A program made the translations under genes and the position numbers. From Gordonia sp. KTR9 (GTDB taxonomy: Bacteria > Actinomycetota > Actinomycetes > Mycobacteriales > Mycobacteriaceae), in assembly GCF_000143885.2 (NCBI RefSeq), contig NC_018581.1:2480001-2544000 (forward strand): a stretch of DNA of 64,000 bases, written 5' to 3'. The first letter of the stretch is position 1, and each line of letters opens with the position of its first letter. The notes under the pieces are model-generated. The model had not been told where the DNA came from and did no database searches. It was given only the letters and a program-made list of their open reading frames with translations. Positions 22,679-34,509 of this stretch are shown piece by piece.

Positions 22679-23218
22679 TCAATAAGGACTGCAGCCCTGC
22701 ACGAACACGGGCCGGTAAGGCCGCCCCGCCACCGTGTCGATGTCGTGAAGAAGTCGTCCCAACACGACGACCGCATCGTCGGCGGCGCGTTGCTGCGGTG
22801 CGGCGAGGAGCGCGTGGCCGTACTGCATCGTGTCCGTGGCGACGATCCGTACCCGCCACCCCGAGGCGTCGAGGGGCGGTGACTGGACGTCGCTCAGTAC
22901 ACGGCATGCGGACCGCTGCGCGAGCTTCTCACCGTCGCTCCCCGACGACAGACGGACGAGTGCCTCGGCGGCGCGGCGCTGCTCGGGCCTGAGGGCGGCG
23001 TCGTCGGGGAGCGGCCAGAGGTCGATCCGCGGGCGCACGACGTCGGACGGGGTCTCGACCGCGATGCGAATCGGTCTAGCCGGACCGTCGACGGGGCTCG
23101 ACGAGGTGGCGCGCGTCATCGCGGCCCGCTCGATGCCGTTGTCTGTGCAGGCCACGGCCAGTGTCAGAGTCGCCGCAGCGAGTGCCGGCCCGAGTGTCCA
23201 GGGCGCTTTCGGTGGCAT
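22679..23218 (-). CDS. Putative lipoprotein
   Basis: A 179-residue protein with a signal sequence and lipobox LTLAVAC (Cys24), followed by a short linker and a domain containing LRPEQRRAAEALVRLSSGSDGEK, CRVLSDVQ and VFVQGCSPY; the last two Cys may pair. It would be anchored outside the membrane. No family recognised. Divergent from the mannosyltransferase gene. Confidence 0.7.
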   Translation of the reverse strand: MPPKAPWTLGPALAAATLTLAVACTDNGIERAAMTRATSSSPVDGPARPIRIAVETPSDVVRPRIDLWPLPDDAALRPEQRRAAEALVRLSSGSDGEKLAQRSACRVLSDVQSPPLDASGWRVRIVATDTMQYGHALLAAPQQRAADDAVVVLGRLLHDIDTVAGRPYRPVFVQGCSPY

Positions 23219-23366
23219 GGTGTCGTCCCCAAGGTGATCTCGTCACCCACCGGGATCAACGGTAGCCCGCCCCGAACCGTCGGAACCCGACTGTCTGCCG
23301 AACAACCGACCGCTTCCCGCGGCGTTTCGCGTGAGCCATGTCACAATTCGGGCGTACTCTCGCCGC

Positions 23367-24764
23367 GTGGCCGCGAGGACTGCCGTCGAACTGCCGGAGT
23401 CGTCACGCCCTGCGCCCGCATCGGTGTCGACGGCGGCGATCGTCGTCGCGGCCGTCATCGCGATCACGGTGATCGCCTGGCACATCGCGGCATTCCCCAT
23501 CACCAACCCGTTCTACGGACTGTTCGAGAACGCCACGGACGTCCGCGTCTACCGGGCGGGCGCCGCCACCGTGCTCGACGCCGCACCGCTGTACGACGCC
23601 CCTGTCCTGTGGCGTCTGCACTTCACCTACCCGCCGTTCGCCGGACTGGTCTTCGTCCCGCTGGCTCTGCTCACCGAGACCATGGCCGGAATAGTCTGGT
23701 GGGCAATCGGTTTCGCCGCGCTCGCGGGCGTCGTCGCGATGAGTCTCCGGAGCCTGAACTACCGACTCGATGCGCGTCTCGGCGTGTTCGCCGTGCTGGT
23801 CGCGATCGGGTCGACCGCCCTCGAGCCGATCCGCACGACCATCTGGCTCGGCCAGGTCAACCTTCTGGTGATGGCGTTGATCCTGACCGACCTGGTGTTT
23901 CTCGGGAGGTGCTCACAGTGGCGCGGGGTGGCCATCGGAGTCGCCGCCGGACTCAAACTGACGCCGCTGTTCGCCGTCGTCTACCTGCTGGTGACCCGGC
24001 AATGGCGTGCGGCCGGCACCGCGGTGGCGACCTTCGCGGCGACCGTGGCGATCGGATTCCTGATCGTTCCGGCCGACTCGTGGGCCTACTGGACCCGTCA
24101 CCTCGCCGACACGGACCGCATCGGCCGGGCGGATTCACCCGCCAACCAGTCGGTGCGCGGATTCGCGTCCCAGTTGCTGGCCCACTTCGACATCGGACGG
24201 TTTGCCGAGCGCGCGCCCGGCGGGCCCGTCTTCGTGGCGCCGACGTGGCTGTGGCTGCCGCTCGCGCTGATCGTCGCCGGTCTGGGGTTGCTCGCCGCGG
24301 TCCTCGCTCATCGCGAGTCACGCGACCTTCTCGCGGCGACGATCGTCGGGATGACGATGTGTGCGGTCTCGCCTTTCGCGTGGGGGCACCACTGGGTCTG
24401 GTGCGTGCCCCTGTTCATCGTCGCGCTCGACCTGGCCATGAGGCGGGGGAGGACGACGGGCGCGTGGTGGTACTGGCTTGCTCCGATGGGCGTGGTCGCC
24501 CTGACGTTCACCTGGTGGCGGCACTGGTGGGACAGCGGGCCCTACCTGACGTCGGATCACGCGATCGCCCTGGGGCTGTTCATGATGCCGCGCGACCCGA
24601 ACGGCTCCATCGTCGACGACGTGCTCGTCGTGCTGTACTCCGGGTGCTATCCGCTTCTGCTCGCGGTCACGGTGTCCGCGACGCTGATCGACGCCGCGCT
24701 CACGTGGCGTCGCCGTCGAACGCCGAGCCTGCCGGCGCCGGAGGACGCCGCTGTCATCGCGTAG
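23367..24764 (+). CDS. GT87 (DUF2029) polyprenyl-phosphomannose-dependent mannosyltransferase
   Basis: A 465-residue polytopic protein with about 10 hydrophobic segments. The motif ATDVRVYRAGAATVLDAAPLYD after the first helix holds the Asp expected of GT-C enzymes, and TYPPFAGLVFVPLALL, WLGQVNLLVMALIL and GVAAGLKLTPLF are typical of the mycobacterial PimE/Rv2181 group. It would add mannose to PIMs, lipomannan or lipoarabinomannan outside the membrane. GTG 23367 is preferred over ATG 23331 because TACTCT ends 6 nt before it, the layout of a leaderless start. Confidence 0.8.
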   Translation: MAARTAVELPESSRPAPASVSTAAIVVAAVIAITVIAWHIAAFPITNPFYGLFENATDVRVYRAGAATVLDAAPLYDAPVLWRLHFTYPPFAGLVFVPLALLTETMAGIVWWAIGFAALAGVVAMSLRSLNYRLDARLGVFAVLVAIGSTALEPIRTTIWLGQVNLLVMALILTDLVFLGRCSQWRGVAIGVAAGLKLTPLFAVVYLLVTRQWRAAGTAVATFAATVAIGFLIVPADSWAYWTRHLADTDRIGRADSPANQSVRGFASQLLAHFDIGRFAERAPGGPVFVAPTWLWLPLALIVAGLGLLAAVLAHRESRDLLAATIVGMTMCAVSPFAWGHHWVWCVPLFIVALDLAMRRGRTTGAWWYWLAPMGVVALTFTWWRHWWDSGPYLTSDHAIALGLFMMPRDPNGSIVDDVLVVLYSGCYPLLLAVTVSATLIDAALTWRRRRTPSLPAPEDAAVIA

Positions 24765-24807
24765 CCTGGACGTCACTTTCCGGGCCGAACGAACAGGGTG
24801 GGAGACG

Positions 24808-25332
24808 ATGCCGACACCGGGGGCGAGCGAGTCCGGAGTGAACGAGACCTCCACACCGGACCCGGCGCGCAGCGAATCGTCGAATCCTGCTGCCGGGCGC
24901 GCCGAGGTCGACCGCGGATCCCGCCGGCACCGCCTGCGAATCCTCGCACGCCACCGTCGGTTCGTGGTGCGCAGCAACCCTCGCTGGCACGGCATCTACC
25001 GCATCGCGGTCGGGACCATCGGCACGATCGTCCTGCTCTGCGGCATCCTCGCGATCCCGTACCCGGGCCCCGGATGGCTCATCGTGTTCCTCGGGCTGGG
25101 AATCCTGTCGTCCGAGTTCGAGTGGGCGCACCGGCTGCTGAAGTTCGCGCGGGCCAAGTACGACGCCTGGATGGAATGGATCGGCCGCCAGCACTGGTCG
25201 GTGCAGGCCATCTTCTGGCTCGGCACCTGCGCGATCGTGATCGCGACCCTGTGGTTGCTCGGAGCCCTGCACACCGTCGCCGGCTGGGTGGGCCTGGACT
25301 ACAGCTGGCTGGCGAGTCCCGTCTTCGGCTGA
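24808..25332 (+). CDS. PGPGW-type (TIGR02611-like) membrane protein
   Basis: A 174-residue protein. After a hydrophilic, Arg-rich N-terminus (about 1-65) come two hydrophobic hairpins with the family signature [25 protein letters not shown]. Function unknown. Such genes often lie near thrS in Mycobacteriales. ATG 24808 with GGGAG upstream. Confidence 0.8.
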   Translation: MPTPGASESGVNETSTPDPARSESSNPAAGRAEVDRGSRRHRLRILARHRRFVVRSNPRWHGIYRIAVGTIGTIVLLCGILAIPYPGPGWLIVFLGLGILSSEFEWAHRLLKFARAKYDAWMEWIGRQHWSVQAIFWLGTCAIVIATLWLLGALHTVAGWVGLDYSWLASPVFG

Positions 25333-25453
25333 TCGCGAGGGCCACAAGGTAGGGGTGCACTCCACGACGACGCGGCGCGGATACCATCAGAGTCGCAAAC
25401 GTCCCGACCCGGACGCGTCTTCGCGTGTCCGCCCCGACCCTAGGAGCGCCCCC

Positions 25454-27539
<2,086 letters not shown>

Positions 27540-27547
<8 letters not shown>

Positions 27548-28103
27548 CGCCGCGTTCGGGGACGCGCCCGGCGAGATCCGGGACGAGGGTGTCGGCGTCG
27601 GCGATCGCCTGCAGCGGTTGTGGAGTCCGCACCGGATGACCTACATCGCCGACCCGCAGCCGGCGGAGAAGACCGGGCACCCGTTCCTCGACATCCCGAC
27701 CATGTCGGACGAGGACGGCCTCATCGTGGCGCGCGGCGAGGCCGTCTACGCGGTGCTGAACCTGTACCCGTACAACCCGGGGCACACCATGGTGGTGCCG
27801 TACCGGCAGGTCGCCGACCTCGAGGACCTGACCGCCACCGAATCGGCCGAGCTGATGTCGTTCACCCAGCGGATGATCCGGACCATCAAGTCGGTGTCGA
27901 ACCCGAACGCCTTCAACGTCGGTCTGAACCTCGGCTACGCGGCGGGTGGCTCGCTGTCCGAGCACCTCCACCAGCACATCGTGCCGCGGTGGATGGGTGA
28001 CGCGAATTTCATCACGATCGTGGGCGAGACGAAGGTCATGCCGCAGTTGCTCCGGGACACCCGCGGACTGCTGGCCGACGCGTGGCAACGTCTGGGTGAC
28101 TGA
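27540..28103 (+). CDS. HIT-domain nucleotide phosphorylase/hydrolase
   Basis: A 187-residue HIT protein. The histidine triad is LHQHIVPRW with His in SEHLHQHI, preceded by [14 protein letters not shown]. The M. tuberculosis counterpart at this place (Rv2613c) is described as a diadenosine tetraphosphate phosphorylase, so this gene probably degrades Ap4A, a by-product of aminoacyl-tRNA synthetases such as the upstream ThrS. ATG 27540 lies inside the end of thrS. Confidence 0.88.
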
Positions 28104-28198
28104 CGTACGCGGCGTGATCGGGTGAGGCGATGTCAGACGATGGATGACCGGGAAGCGTCGGGGTGCGACGCACGGCGAGATGGGGGAGGAACTCCGCG

Positions 28199-28918
28199 AT
28201 GCTGAGCATTCTGGGTCGGGCGTCGGTCTCGAAGGTGACCCTCCCGATGGGTCGGGCGCTCCTGCGGACCGGACTCACGCCGGACTCGGTGACGGTGATC
28301 GGCACGCTCGCCGGCGTCGCGGCCGCGCTCACGCTGTTCCCGATGGGCCATCTGTTCGTGGGCACGCTGGTCATCTGGCTGTTCGTGATGTTCGACATGC
28401 TCGACGGGGCGATGGCGCGTGCCCGGGGTGGAGGTACGCGATTCGGCGCGGTGCTGGACGCGACCTGTGACCGCGTCGCCGACGGTGCCATCTTCGCGGG
28501 GCTGGCGTGGTGGTGCGCGGTCACCGAACCCCATCACCTGCTGCTCGTCGCGACCCTGATCTGTCTGGTGACCTCGCAGGTCATCTCCTACGCCAAGGCC
28601 CGCGCGGAGGCCAGTGGCCTCTACGGCGACGGCGGTCTCATCGAACGGCCCGACCGGCTGATCATCGTGCTCGTCGGCACCGGGCTCACCGGTCTCGGGT
28701 TGTGGTGGGCCGTACATGTCGCGATGTGGTTTCTCGCGATCGCCAGCGTGATCACCGTCGGCCAGCGCATGTGGTCGATCGCCCAGTCGCCGGGTGCGCG
28801 CGACCTCATCCCGATCACCCCGAAACCCGGGGACACCGCCGAGACCGGTACCGACCTCGGGGACTCCGACCCGCCGGCCGGCTCGGGCGGACAGAACCCA
28901 CCTGCGGGACAACGATGA
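28199..28918 (+). CDS. pgsA: Phosphatidylinositol phosphate synthase (CDP-alcohol phosphatidyltransferase)
   Basis: A 239-residue membrane enzyme with the family motif D-G-x2-A-R-x8-G-x3-D-x3-D visible from MLDGAMARARGGG to VLDATCDRV. It joins CDP-diacylglycerol and inositol phosphate, the first step toward PI and PIMs. ATG 28199 with GGAGGA upstream; a shorter-spaced ATG at 28163 is rejected. It overlaps the acyltransferase by 4 nt (ATGA). Position and neighbours match PgsA1 of M. tuberculosis. Confidence 0.92.
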   Translation: MLSILGRASVSKVTLPMGRALLRTGLTPDSVTVIGTLAGVAAALTLFPMGHLFVGTLVIWLFVMFDMLDGAMARARGGGTRFGAVLDATCDRVADGAIFAGLAWWCAVTEPHHLLLVATLICLVTSQVISYAKARAEASGLYGDGGLIERPDRLIIVLVGTGLTGLGLWWAVHVAMWFLAIASVITVGQRMWSIAQSPGARDLIPITPKPGDTAETGTDLGDSDPPAGSGGQNPPAGQR

Positions 28919-29838
28919 CCGATTTCGGCGCGCTGGCGGCCGACCTCGGGTACCGGGCGGGCTGGGCCGCGGTCCGATGGGCACCAGAGCGGGCGGCGCG
29001 GGCTGTCTTCGACCGTGCCGGAGCCTATGCGGGACGCCGTCGCGGCGGTCCGGATCAGTTGCGGCGCAATCTCGCCCGTGTCCTCGGCGTCGAACCCGCG
29101 CAGGTTCCCGACGACCTCGTCGCCGACGCGATGCGCTCGTACGCGCGCTACTGGTGCGAGGCTTTCCGGCTGCCGGCACAGGATCGCGCGACCGTCACAT
29201 CGACCGTCACGCTCCCCGCGCCGGACCGGGCTCGGCTCGATGCTGCCGTGGCCCGCGGCAAGGGTGTGGTCCTGGCCCTGCCGCACACGGGCAACTGGGA
29301 CATGGCCGGTGTGTGGCTGGTCCACCACTACGGCAGGTTCGCGACCGTCGCCGAACGACTCAAGCCGGAGTCGCTGTTCGACCAGTTCGTCGCCTACCGG
29401 GAGTCGCTCGGCTTCGAGATCTTCCCGTTGAGCGGTGGCGAGCAGCCTCCCTTCGGACGCCTGGCCGATCGGCTGCGCGCCGGCGGCATCGTGTGCCTGC
29501 TCGGCGAGCGTGACATCGCCCGGCACGGGGTGCCGGTCACCTTCTTCGGCGGGCGAACCAGGATGCCTGCGGGGTCGGCGCGGCTGGCGATCGAGACCGG
29601 CGCAGCGCTGCTGCCGGCCCATCACTGGTTCGAGGAGGCGCCCTACTCCCGGATGAGCTGCGGCGAGCCGATCGACACCTCCGGCGGCATCGAGTCCGCC
29701 ACGCAGGCGCTCGCCGACGCCTTCGCGGTCAACATCGCCGCACACCCCACGGACTGGCACATGCTGCAGCCGCTCTGGGAAGCGGACTGGACCGACCGGC
29801 AGCGCGGCCGTGTGGAGCAGGACGGACCGCCACCGTGA
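28915..29838 (+). CDS. patA: Phosphatidylinositol mannoside acyltransferase (PatA-like)
   Basis: A 307-residue LpxL/HtrB-superfamily acyltransferase. The catalytic H-x4-D is HTGNWD, and LLGERDIARHGVPVTFFGG is the acceptor-site block. In mycobacteria PatA adds palmitate to the mannose of PIM1/PIM2 at the inner membrane face. ATG 28915 is inside the pgsA stop (ATGA), whereas the longer opening from 28507 would run across pgsA. Confidence 0.9.
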   Translation: MTDFGALAADLGYRAGWAAVRWAPERAARAVFDRAGAYAGRRRGGPDQLRRNLARVLGVEPAQVPDDLVADAMRSYARYWCEAFRLPAQDRATVTSTVTLPAPDRARLDAAVARGKGVVLALPHTGNWDMAGVWLVHHYGRFATVAERLKPESLFDQFVAYRESLGFEIFPLSGGEQPPFGRLADRLRAGGIVCLLGERDIARHGVPVTFFGGRTRMPAGSARLAIETGAALLPAHHWFEEAPYSRMSCGEPIDTSGGIESATQALADAFAVNIAAHPTDWHMLQPLWEADWTDRQRGRVEQDGPPP

Positions 29839-29884
29839 TCGGCGGGGACGATCGGGATTCGGGAACGACGACCAGGGGAGTGCC

Positions 29885-31009
29885 ATGCGAATCGGGATGA
29901 TCTGCCCCTACTCCTTCGATGTGCCCGGCGGGGTCCAGGCCCACGTCACCGAACTCGCCGACGTCTTCCTCGACCGTGGTCACGAGGTGAGTGTGCTCGC
30001 CCCGGCCGCCCGCGACACCGAACTCCCGGAGTACGTCGTCCGGGCCGGGCCGGCGCTGGCGCTCCCGTACAACGGGTCGGTCTCCCGGGTGAACTTCAGC
30101 CCGAAGGGCTACCTGCGAATGCGCCGCTGGGTCGCCGAGAACGGCTTCGACGTCCTGCACGTCCACGAACCGAACTCGCCGAGCATCTCGATGCTGTCGC
30201 TGATGGTGGCGTCGGGTCCCATTGTCACCACGTTCCACACGGCCACCTCGAAGTCGTTGTGGCTGAGCGCTTTCCAGGGGATCCTGCGGCCCTATCACGA
30301 GCGGATCGCGGGCAAGATCGCCGTGTCCGAGCTCGCGCGCCGGTGGCAGATGGAGTCGCTGGGCTCGGATGCCGTCGAGATCCCGAACGGCATCAACGTC
30401 TCGTCCTTCGCCGACGCGGAGCCCCTCGACGGCTATCCGCACCCCGGAGGGACGATCCTGTTCCTCGGTCGCTTCGACGAACCACGCAAGGGCATCGACG
30501 TGCTGATGCGCGCGCTGCCCTCGGTCGTGGAGAAGTTCCCCTACGTGCGAGTCCTCGTCGTCGGCGGCGGCAATCAGGCAGCGTTGCGCCGACGGGCGGG
30601 GGCGCTCGCCGAGCACCTCGTGTTCCTCGGACAGGTCGACGACGCGACCAAGGCGCGGGCGCTGGCCTCCGCCGACGTCTACTGCGCCCCCAATCTGGGC
30701 GGCGAGAGCTTCGGCATCGTCCTGGTCGAGGCGATGGCGGCCGGGGCGGCGGTGATCGCCAGCTCACTGAACGCCTTCCGCCGGGTTCTCGACGACGGCC
30801 GGGCGGGTCGGCTGGTCGAGACGGGCTCTCCGGACCAGCTCGCCGCCGGTCTGGTCGAGCTCCTCGCCGATCCGGAGGCACGCGAGGATCTCGTCGCCGC
30901 CGGGCGGGTGCGCGCCGACAGGTACGACTGGTCGCGGGTGGCCGATCAGATCCTCCGGGTCTACGACACCGTCACCGTGGGCGCCGGCCCCGTCGTGGTG
31001 TCGGACTGA
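29885..31009 (+). CDS. pimA: Phosphatidylinositol alpha-mannosyltransferase
   Basis: A 374-residue GT4/GT-B enzyme. The N-terminal GGVQAHV loop binds the acceptor lipid headgroup, and the C-terminal domain carries the E-x7-E motif ESFGIVLVE. It transfers mannose from GDP-Man to PI to start PIM synthesis on the cytoplasmic face. ATG 29885 follows GGGGAG. The last base of its stop is the first base of the next ATG (TGATG), so the two genes are translationally coupled. Confidence 0.93.
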   Translation: MRIGMICPYSFDVPGGVQAHVTELADVFLDRGHEVSVLAPAARDTELPEYVVRAGPALALPYNGSVSRVNFSPKGYLRMRRWVAENGFDVLHVHEPNSPSISMLSLMVASGPIVTTFHTATSKSLWLSAFQGILRPYHERIAGKIAVSELARRWQMESLGSDAVEIPNGINVSSFADAEPLDGYPHPGGTILFLGRFDEPRKGIDVLMRALPSVVEKFPYVRVLVVGGGNQAALRRRAGALAEHLVFLGQVDDATKARALASADVYCAPNLGGESFGIVLVEAMAAGAAVIASSLNAFRRVLDDGRAGRLVETGSPDQLAAGLVELLADPEAREDLVAAGRVRADRYDWSRVADQILRVYDTVTVGAGPVVVSD

Positions 31010-31554
31010 TGGCCACCTGGATCGTTCTCGGCGTGGTGGCCGTGCTGCTCGTGATCGGCTGGGCCTACCACACGGCGAATCGACTCGACCGCCTCAACGT
31101 GCGGGTCGACCTGGCCCGCCAGGCGCTCGAATCCAGCCTCGACCGGCGCGCGGTGGTCGTGCGTGCCGTGTCCGCCGAGATGATCGCGGGCGAGGGGACC
31201 GCCGGATACCGCAGGTCCGCGGGTGACGACGTCGCCGCGCAGGCGCGGGAACTGGCGCTCCTGGCCGACCTGGCCGAGCGTGCGGCACCGTCGGAGAGGG
31301 AGCACGCCGAGAACGCCGTGTCGGCCGCACTGGCGCGGACCGACCCGAATCGTCGGTCCGCAGCGCTCGTCGTCGAACTCGCCGACGCCGAGACACGGGT
31401 GATGATGGCGCGCCGTTTCTACAACGACGCCGTGCGCGACACCCGGGCTCTCGCGCAACGCCGGCCCGTCCGGTGGTTGCGGCTCGGCGGACACGCGACG
31501 CCCCCGGAGTACTTCGAGATCATCGAGCGCGTCACCCCAGGCCAGGCGGACTGA
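31009..31554 (+). CDS. LemA-like membrane-anchored protein
   Basis: A 181-residue protein with one N-terminal transmembrane helix ([18 protein letters not shown]) and a helical-bundle part with LemA-type features: [29 protein letters not shown] near the start and [17 protein letters not shown] near the end. It corresponds to the Rv2609c position. The function is unknown; its conservation at the end of the PIM operon suggests an envelope role. Confidence 0.75.
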   Translation: MATWIVLGVVAVLLVIGWAYHTANRLDRLNVRVDLARQALESSLDRRAVVVRAVSAEMIAGEGTAGYRRSAGDDVAAQARELALLADLAERAAPSEREHAENAVSAALARTDPNRRSAALVVELADAETRVMMARRFYNDAVRDTRALAQRRPVRWLRLGGHATPPEYFEIIERVTPGQAD

Positions 31555-31562
31555 CCCTCGTC

Positions 31563-31579
31563 AGGGGCGATCGGCCCCT
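31563..31579 (+). terminator. Stem-loop after the PIM operon
   Basis: AGGGGC / GCCCCT arms around a 5-nt loop, 8 nt after the LemA-like stop and upstream of the pdxS promoter (TAGACT at about 31585). Confidence 0.45.
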
Positions 31580-31648
31580 CACCTAGACTGGTGGGGTACC
31601 GCCGCTGCGATCGCGGCAGGTCGAGACTGCGACACGAGGAGATCTTCA

Positions 31649-32560
31649 GTGAGTCACAACGGCGCGACCGTCCCCGAGGTCGGCCAGGGCACGGCCCGGG
31701 TCAAGCGCGGCATGGCAGAGATGCTCAAGGGCGGCGTGATCATGGACGTCGTGACCCCCGAGCAGGCGAAGATCGCCGAAGACGCCGGTGCGGTCGCGGT
31801 CATGGCGCTCGAGCGGGTGCCCGCCGACATCCGCGCACAGGGCGGCGTGTCCAGGATGAGCGATCCGGACATGATCGACGGGATCATCGCCGCGGTGTCC
31901 ATCCCGGTGATGGCCAAGGCCCGCATCGGTCACTTCGTCGAGGCGCAGATCCTGCAGAGCCTGGGTGTGGACTACGTCGACGAGTCCGAGGTCCTGACCC
32001 CGGCCGACTACAGCAACCACATCGACAAGTGGGCCTTCACCGTGCCGTTCGTGTGCGGTGCGACCAATCTCGGTGAGGCCCTGCGCCGGATCACCGAGGG
32101 TGCGGCGATGATCCGCTCGAAGGGTGAGGCCGGCACCGGCGACGTGTCCAACGCGACCACGCACATGCGCAAGATCCGCGACGAGATCCGCCGGCTGACG
32201 TCTTTGCCGAAAGACGAGTTGTACGTCGCGGCAAAGGAGTTGCAGGCGCCCTACGACCTCGTCGTCGAGGTGGCCGAGGCCGGCAAGCTGCCGGTCACGC
32301 TGTTCACCGCAGGCGGGATCGCCACCCCGGCCGACGCCGCGATGATGATGCAACTGGGCGCCGAGGGCGTGTTCGTGGGATCGGGGATCTTCAAGTCGGG
32401 CAACCCCGCACAGCGCGCCGCGGCGATCGTGCAGGCCACCACCTTCCACGACGACCCCGACGTGCTCGCGAAGGTCTCGCGCGGTCTGGGCGAGGCGATG
32501 GTCGGCATCAACGTCGACGACATCCCGCAGCCGCACCGCCTCGCCGAGCGCGGCTGGTGA
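31649..32560 (+). CDS. pdxS: Pyridoxal 5'-phosphate synthase, lyase subunit PdxS
   Basis: A 303-residue TIM-barrel subunit. The Schiff-base lysine is in [13 protein letters not shown] and the second active-site lysine in [12 protein letters not shown]. It makes PLP from ribose-5-phosphate, glyceraldehyde-3-phosphate and ammonia supplied by PdxT. GTG 31649 follows GAGGAGA. In this genome the pdxT gene is 3.35 kb away, separated by a signalling gene group and tesB. Confidence 0.95.
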   Translation: MSHNGATVPEVGQGTARVKRGMAEMLKGGVIMDVVTPEQAKIAEDAGAVAVMALERVPADIRAQGGVSRMSDPDMIDGIIAAVSIPVMAKARIGHFVEAQILQSLGVDYVDESEVLTPADYSNHIDKWAFTVPFVCGATNLGEALRRITEGAAMIRSKGEAGTGDVSNATTHMRKIRDEIRRLTSLPKDELYVAAKELQAPYDLVVEVAEAGKLPVTLFTAGGIATPADAAMMMQLGAEGVFVGSGIFKSGNPAQRAAAIVQATTFHDDPDVLAKVSRGLGEAMVGINVDDIPQPHRLAERGW

Positions 32561-32691
32561 GGATCGCGACCAGATCGTAGGTGGTCAGACGGACCGCCGT
32601 CCGCCGCGGCGCCCCCGCCCAACACGCCCGAGACCGAACAGTCGACATGCGTAGCGGGTCAGGGGCTCCGCGGCGGTAGTATCTGCTGATC

Positions 32692-33558
32692 ATGGATGCG
32701 GCGACCATCGTTCGAGACGCCTCGGTCTCGGGCACACACATCGTGGGTGAATTGCGGCTCGAGTGGTCGGCCGCGTGCAACGTGGGGCGAGTCCGGGAGA
32801 CCAACGAGGACGCGGCTCTCGCGCTGCCGGGGATGTACCTGCTCGCCGACGGCATGGGCGGACACGACAGCGGTGAACTGGCCAGCGAGGCGGCACTGCT
32901 CACGTTGTCGGAGGCCACCAGCGCCGGCGACCTCAAGGCGACTCAGCTGCAACTCGACGACCTGCTGCTCGCCGCCCAGCGCCGCATCGGCGAGATCGAC
33001 ACCGAGACCGAGCGCCGCGCGGGCACCACCGCGACCGGCATCGTGCTCGTCACCCACGAGCAGAGCCCCCACTGGCTGGTGCTCAACATCGGCGACTCGC
33101 GGACCTACCGCTTCCAGAACGGGTCGCTCAACCAGCTCACCACCGACCACTCTCAGGTCCAGGAGTTCATCGACGCCGGCTTCCTCACCCCCGAGCAGGC
33201 CCGAACCGACCCGCGCCGCAACGTGATCACCCGTGCGCTGGGGGCGGGCATGGTCGACCCGGTGGCCGACTACTCGAGCACGCCGGCCTTCCCCGGCGAC
33301 GTGCTGCTGCTGTGCACCGACGGCCTGACCGGAGAGCTGCCCGACGAGGAGATCGGTGACATCCTGCGCAACGCGGCCGACTCCCAGCAGGCGGCCGAGC
33401 GACTCGTCGACGCCGCGCTGGCACTCGGCGCACACGACAACGTCACCGTGATCGTCGTGACCGTCCACGAGTCGGTACCGACCCTGACGATGCCCGCGCT
33501 CGACGATTCGGCGCCGGGAGAGGCCGCCGGACAGGCACCGGCCCCCGACCCGAGCTGA
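32692..33558 (+). CDS. PP2C-type protein serine/threonine phosphatase
   Basis: A 288-residue cytosolic PPM phosphatase. The metal-binding motifs are VRETNEDAAL, LLADGMGGHDSGELAS, NIGDSRTYRF, LLLCTDGLTGEL and AHDNVTVIVV, all intact, so it should be active. There is no transmembrane or sensor domain, and the C-terminus is a short disordered tail. TAGTAT lies about 10 nt before ATG 32692, so the transcript may be leaderless. It precedes an FHA protein gene by 11 nt. No kinase gene is nearby. Confidence 0.9.
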   Translation: MDAATIVRDASVSGTHIVGELRLEWSAACNVGRVRETNEDAALALPGMYLLADGMGGHDSGELASEAALLTLSEATSAGDLKATQLQLDDLLLAAQRRIGEIDTETERRAGTTATGIVLVTHEQSPHWLVLNIGDSRTYRFQNGSLNQLTTDHSQVQEFIDAGFLTPEQARTDPRRNVITRALGAGMVDPVADYSSTPAFPGDVLLLCTDGLTGELPDEEIGDILRNAADSQQAAERLVDAALALGAHDNVTVIVVTVHESVPTLTMPALDDSAPGEAAGQAPAPDPS

Positions 33559-33569
33559 TCGGAGAGCTG

Positions 33570-34337
33570 ATGACCACGGGGCAGGACCGAGCCGCGACCC
33601 CCGCAGAACCGGGCGACGCCGCGCTCGATGCCGGGGCGACCTACGTCGAGTACTGCGGCGAGCGCATCGCCCTCGACGCCGACCGCCGGTTCTTCATCGG
33701 GCGCGAGGCAGATCTGTCGATCGACGACAATCCCTACCTGCACCGGCGATTCCTGGTGATCCACAACGAGAACGGGCTGTGGTGGCTCACCAACCTGGGT
33801 ACGCATCTGTCGGCGAGCGTGTCGGCGGGCGACGTCGGGTTCTCGGCGACGCTGGGCCCCGGTGCGCGGATGCCGCTGGTTTTCGGTGAGACGACCATCG
33901 TCTTCACCGCCGGCCCCACAACCTACGAGCTGAGCCTGTTCGCCCGCGCCCCCCAGGTGAAGTCGGTGACGCGCCCGGAATACAGCGGGGGACACACCAC
34001 GCAGGGGGTGCCGACCCTCACCGAGAGTCAGAAGCTGCTGATCATCGTGCTGGCCGAGGAGATCCTGCGACGCGAGGGGACCGGCGCGAGTGCCATCCCG
34101 TCGTCGGCGCAGGCGGCCCGCCGGCTGGGGTGGCCGCTCACCAAGTTCAATCGCAAGCTCGACAACGTCTGCGACAAACTCGATCAACTCGGGGTGAGCG
34201 GAATGCGCGGCGGGGGTGGCAAACTCGCCAGCAACCGCCGGACCAAACTCGTGGAGTACGCGGTGTCGTCGCGCATCGTCACCCGTGAGGATCTCCCGCT
34301 CATCGACGCCGAGGCGGCACGCAACGCCGCCGGCTGA
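33570..34337 (+). CDS. FHA-domain protein with C-terminal winged-helix-like region
   Basis: A 255-residue protein. An FHA-like domain (about 30-115) shows FFIGREADLSIDDNPYLHRRFLVIHNENGLWWLTNLG; the Gly-Arg pair is present but the usual S-x-x-H is replaced by YLHRRF, so phosphothreonine binding is uncertain. The C-terminal half (TESQKLLIIVLAEEILRREG, then SSAQAARRLGWPLTKFNRKLDNVCDKLDQLGVSG) resembles a winged-helix DNA-binding domain. Paired with the PP2C gene, it may be a phosphorylation-responsive regulator. Confidence 0.7.
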   Translation: MTTGQDRAATPAEPGDAALDAGATYVEYCGERIALDADRRFFIGREADLSIDDNPYLHRRFLVIHNENGLWWLTNLGTHLSASVSAGDVGFSATLGPGARMPLVFGETTIVFTAGPTTYELSLFARAPQVKSVTRPEYSGGHTTQGVPTLTESQKLLIIVLAEEILRREGTGASAIPSSAQAARRLGWPLTKFNRKLDNVCDKLDQLGVSGMRGGGGKLASNRRTKLVEYAVSSRIVTREDLPLIDAEAARNAAG

Positions 34338-34381
34338 GTCCGGTGTCTCATCACTACCCGTCTGACCTGCGGTTTCGTGGT

Positions 34382-34417
34382 GGGTAGTTCTCCCCACGGG
34401 TAGGGGAGTTCTCCCCA
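34382..34417. promoter_or_regulatory. Direct repeats before the LuxR-type gene, candidate operator
   Basis: AGTTCTCCCCA occurs at 34386-34396 and again at 34407-34417, exactly 21 bp (two helical turns) apart. The second lies in the dyad GGGGA-GTTC-TCCCC (34403-34416). An ACTACCC at 34353 pairs with GGGTAGT at 34382. The cluster lies about 100 bp before the regulator's start and suits autoregulation. Confidence 0.5.
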
Positions 34418-34509
34418 TCGACCACCCGGGCGAAAGCTCATAATCTTCATCTCATCGCCGGGACAACCCGGGTGACCACCGGAAGACAATGAGTGAAGAG
34501 GAAGCACAC

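Noticed and set aside
25333..25453. T-box or other riboswitch before thrS.
   Set aside because: No T-box sequence, specifier loop or terminator/antiterminator pair is visible in the 120-nt leader.
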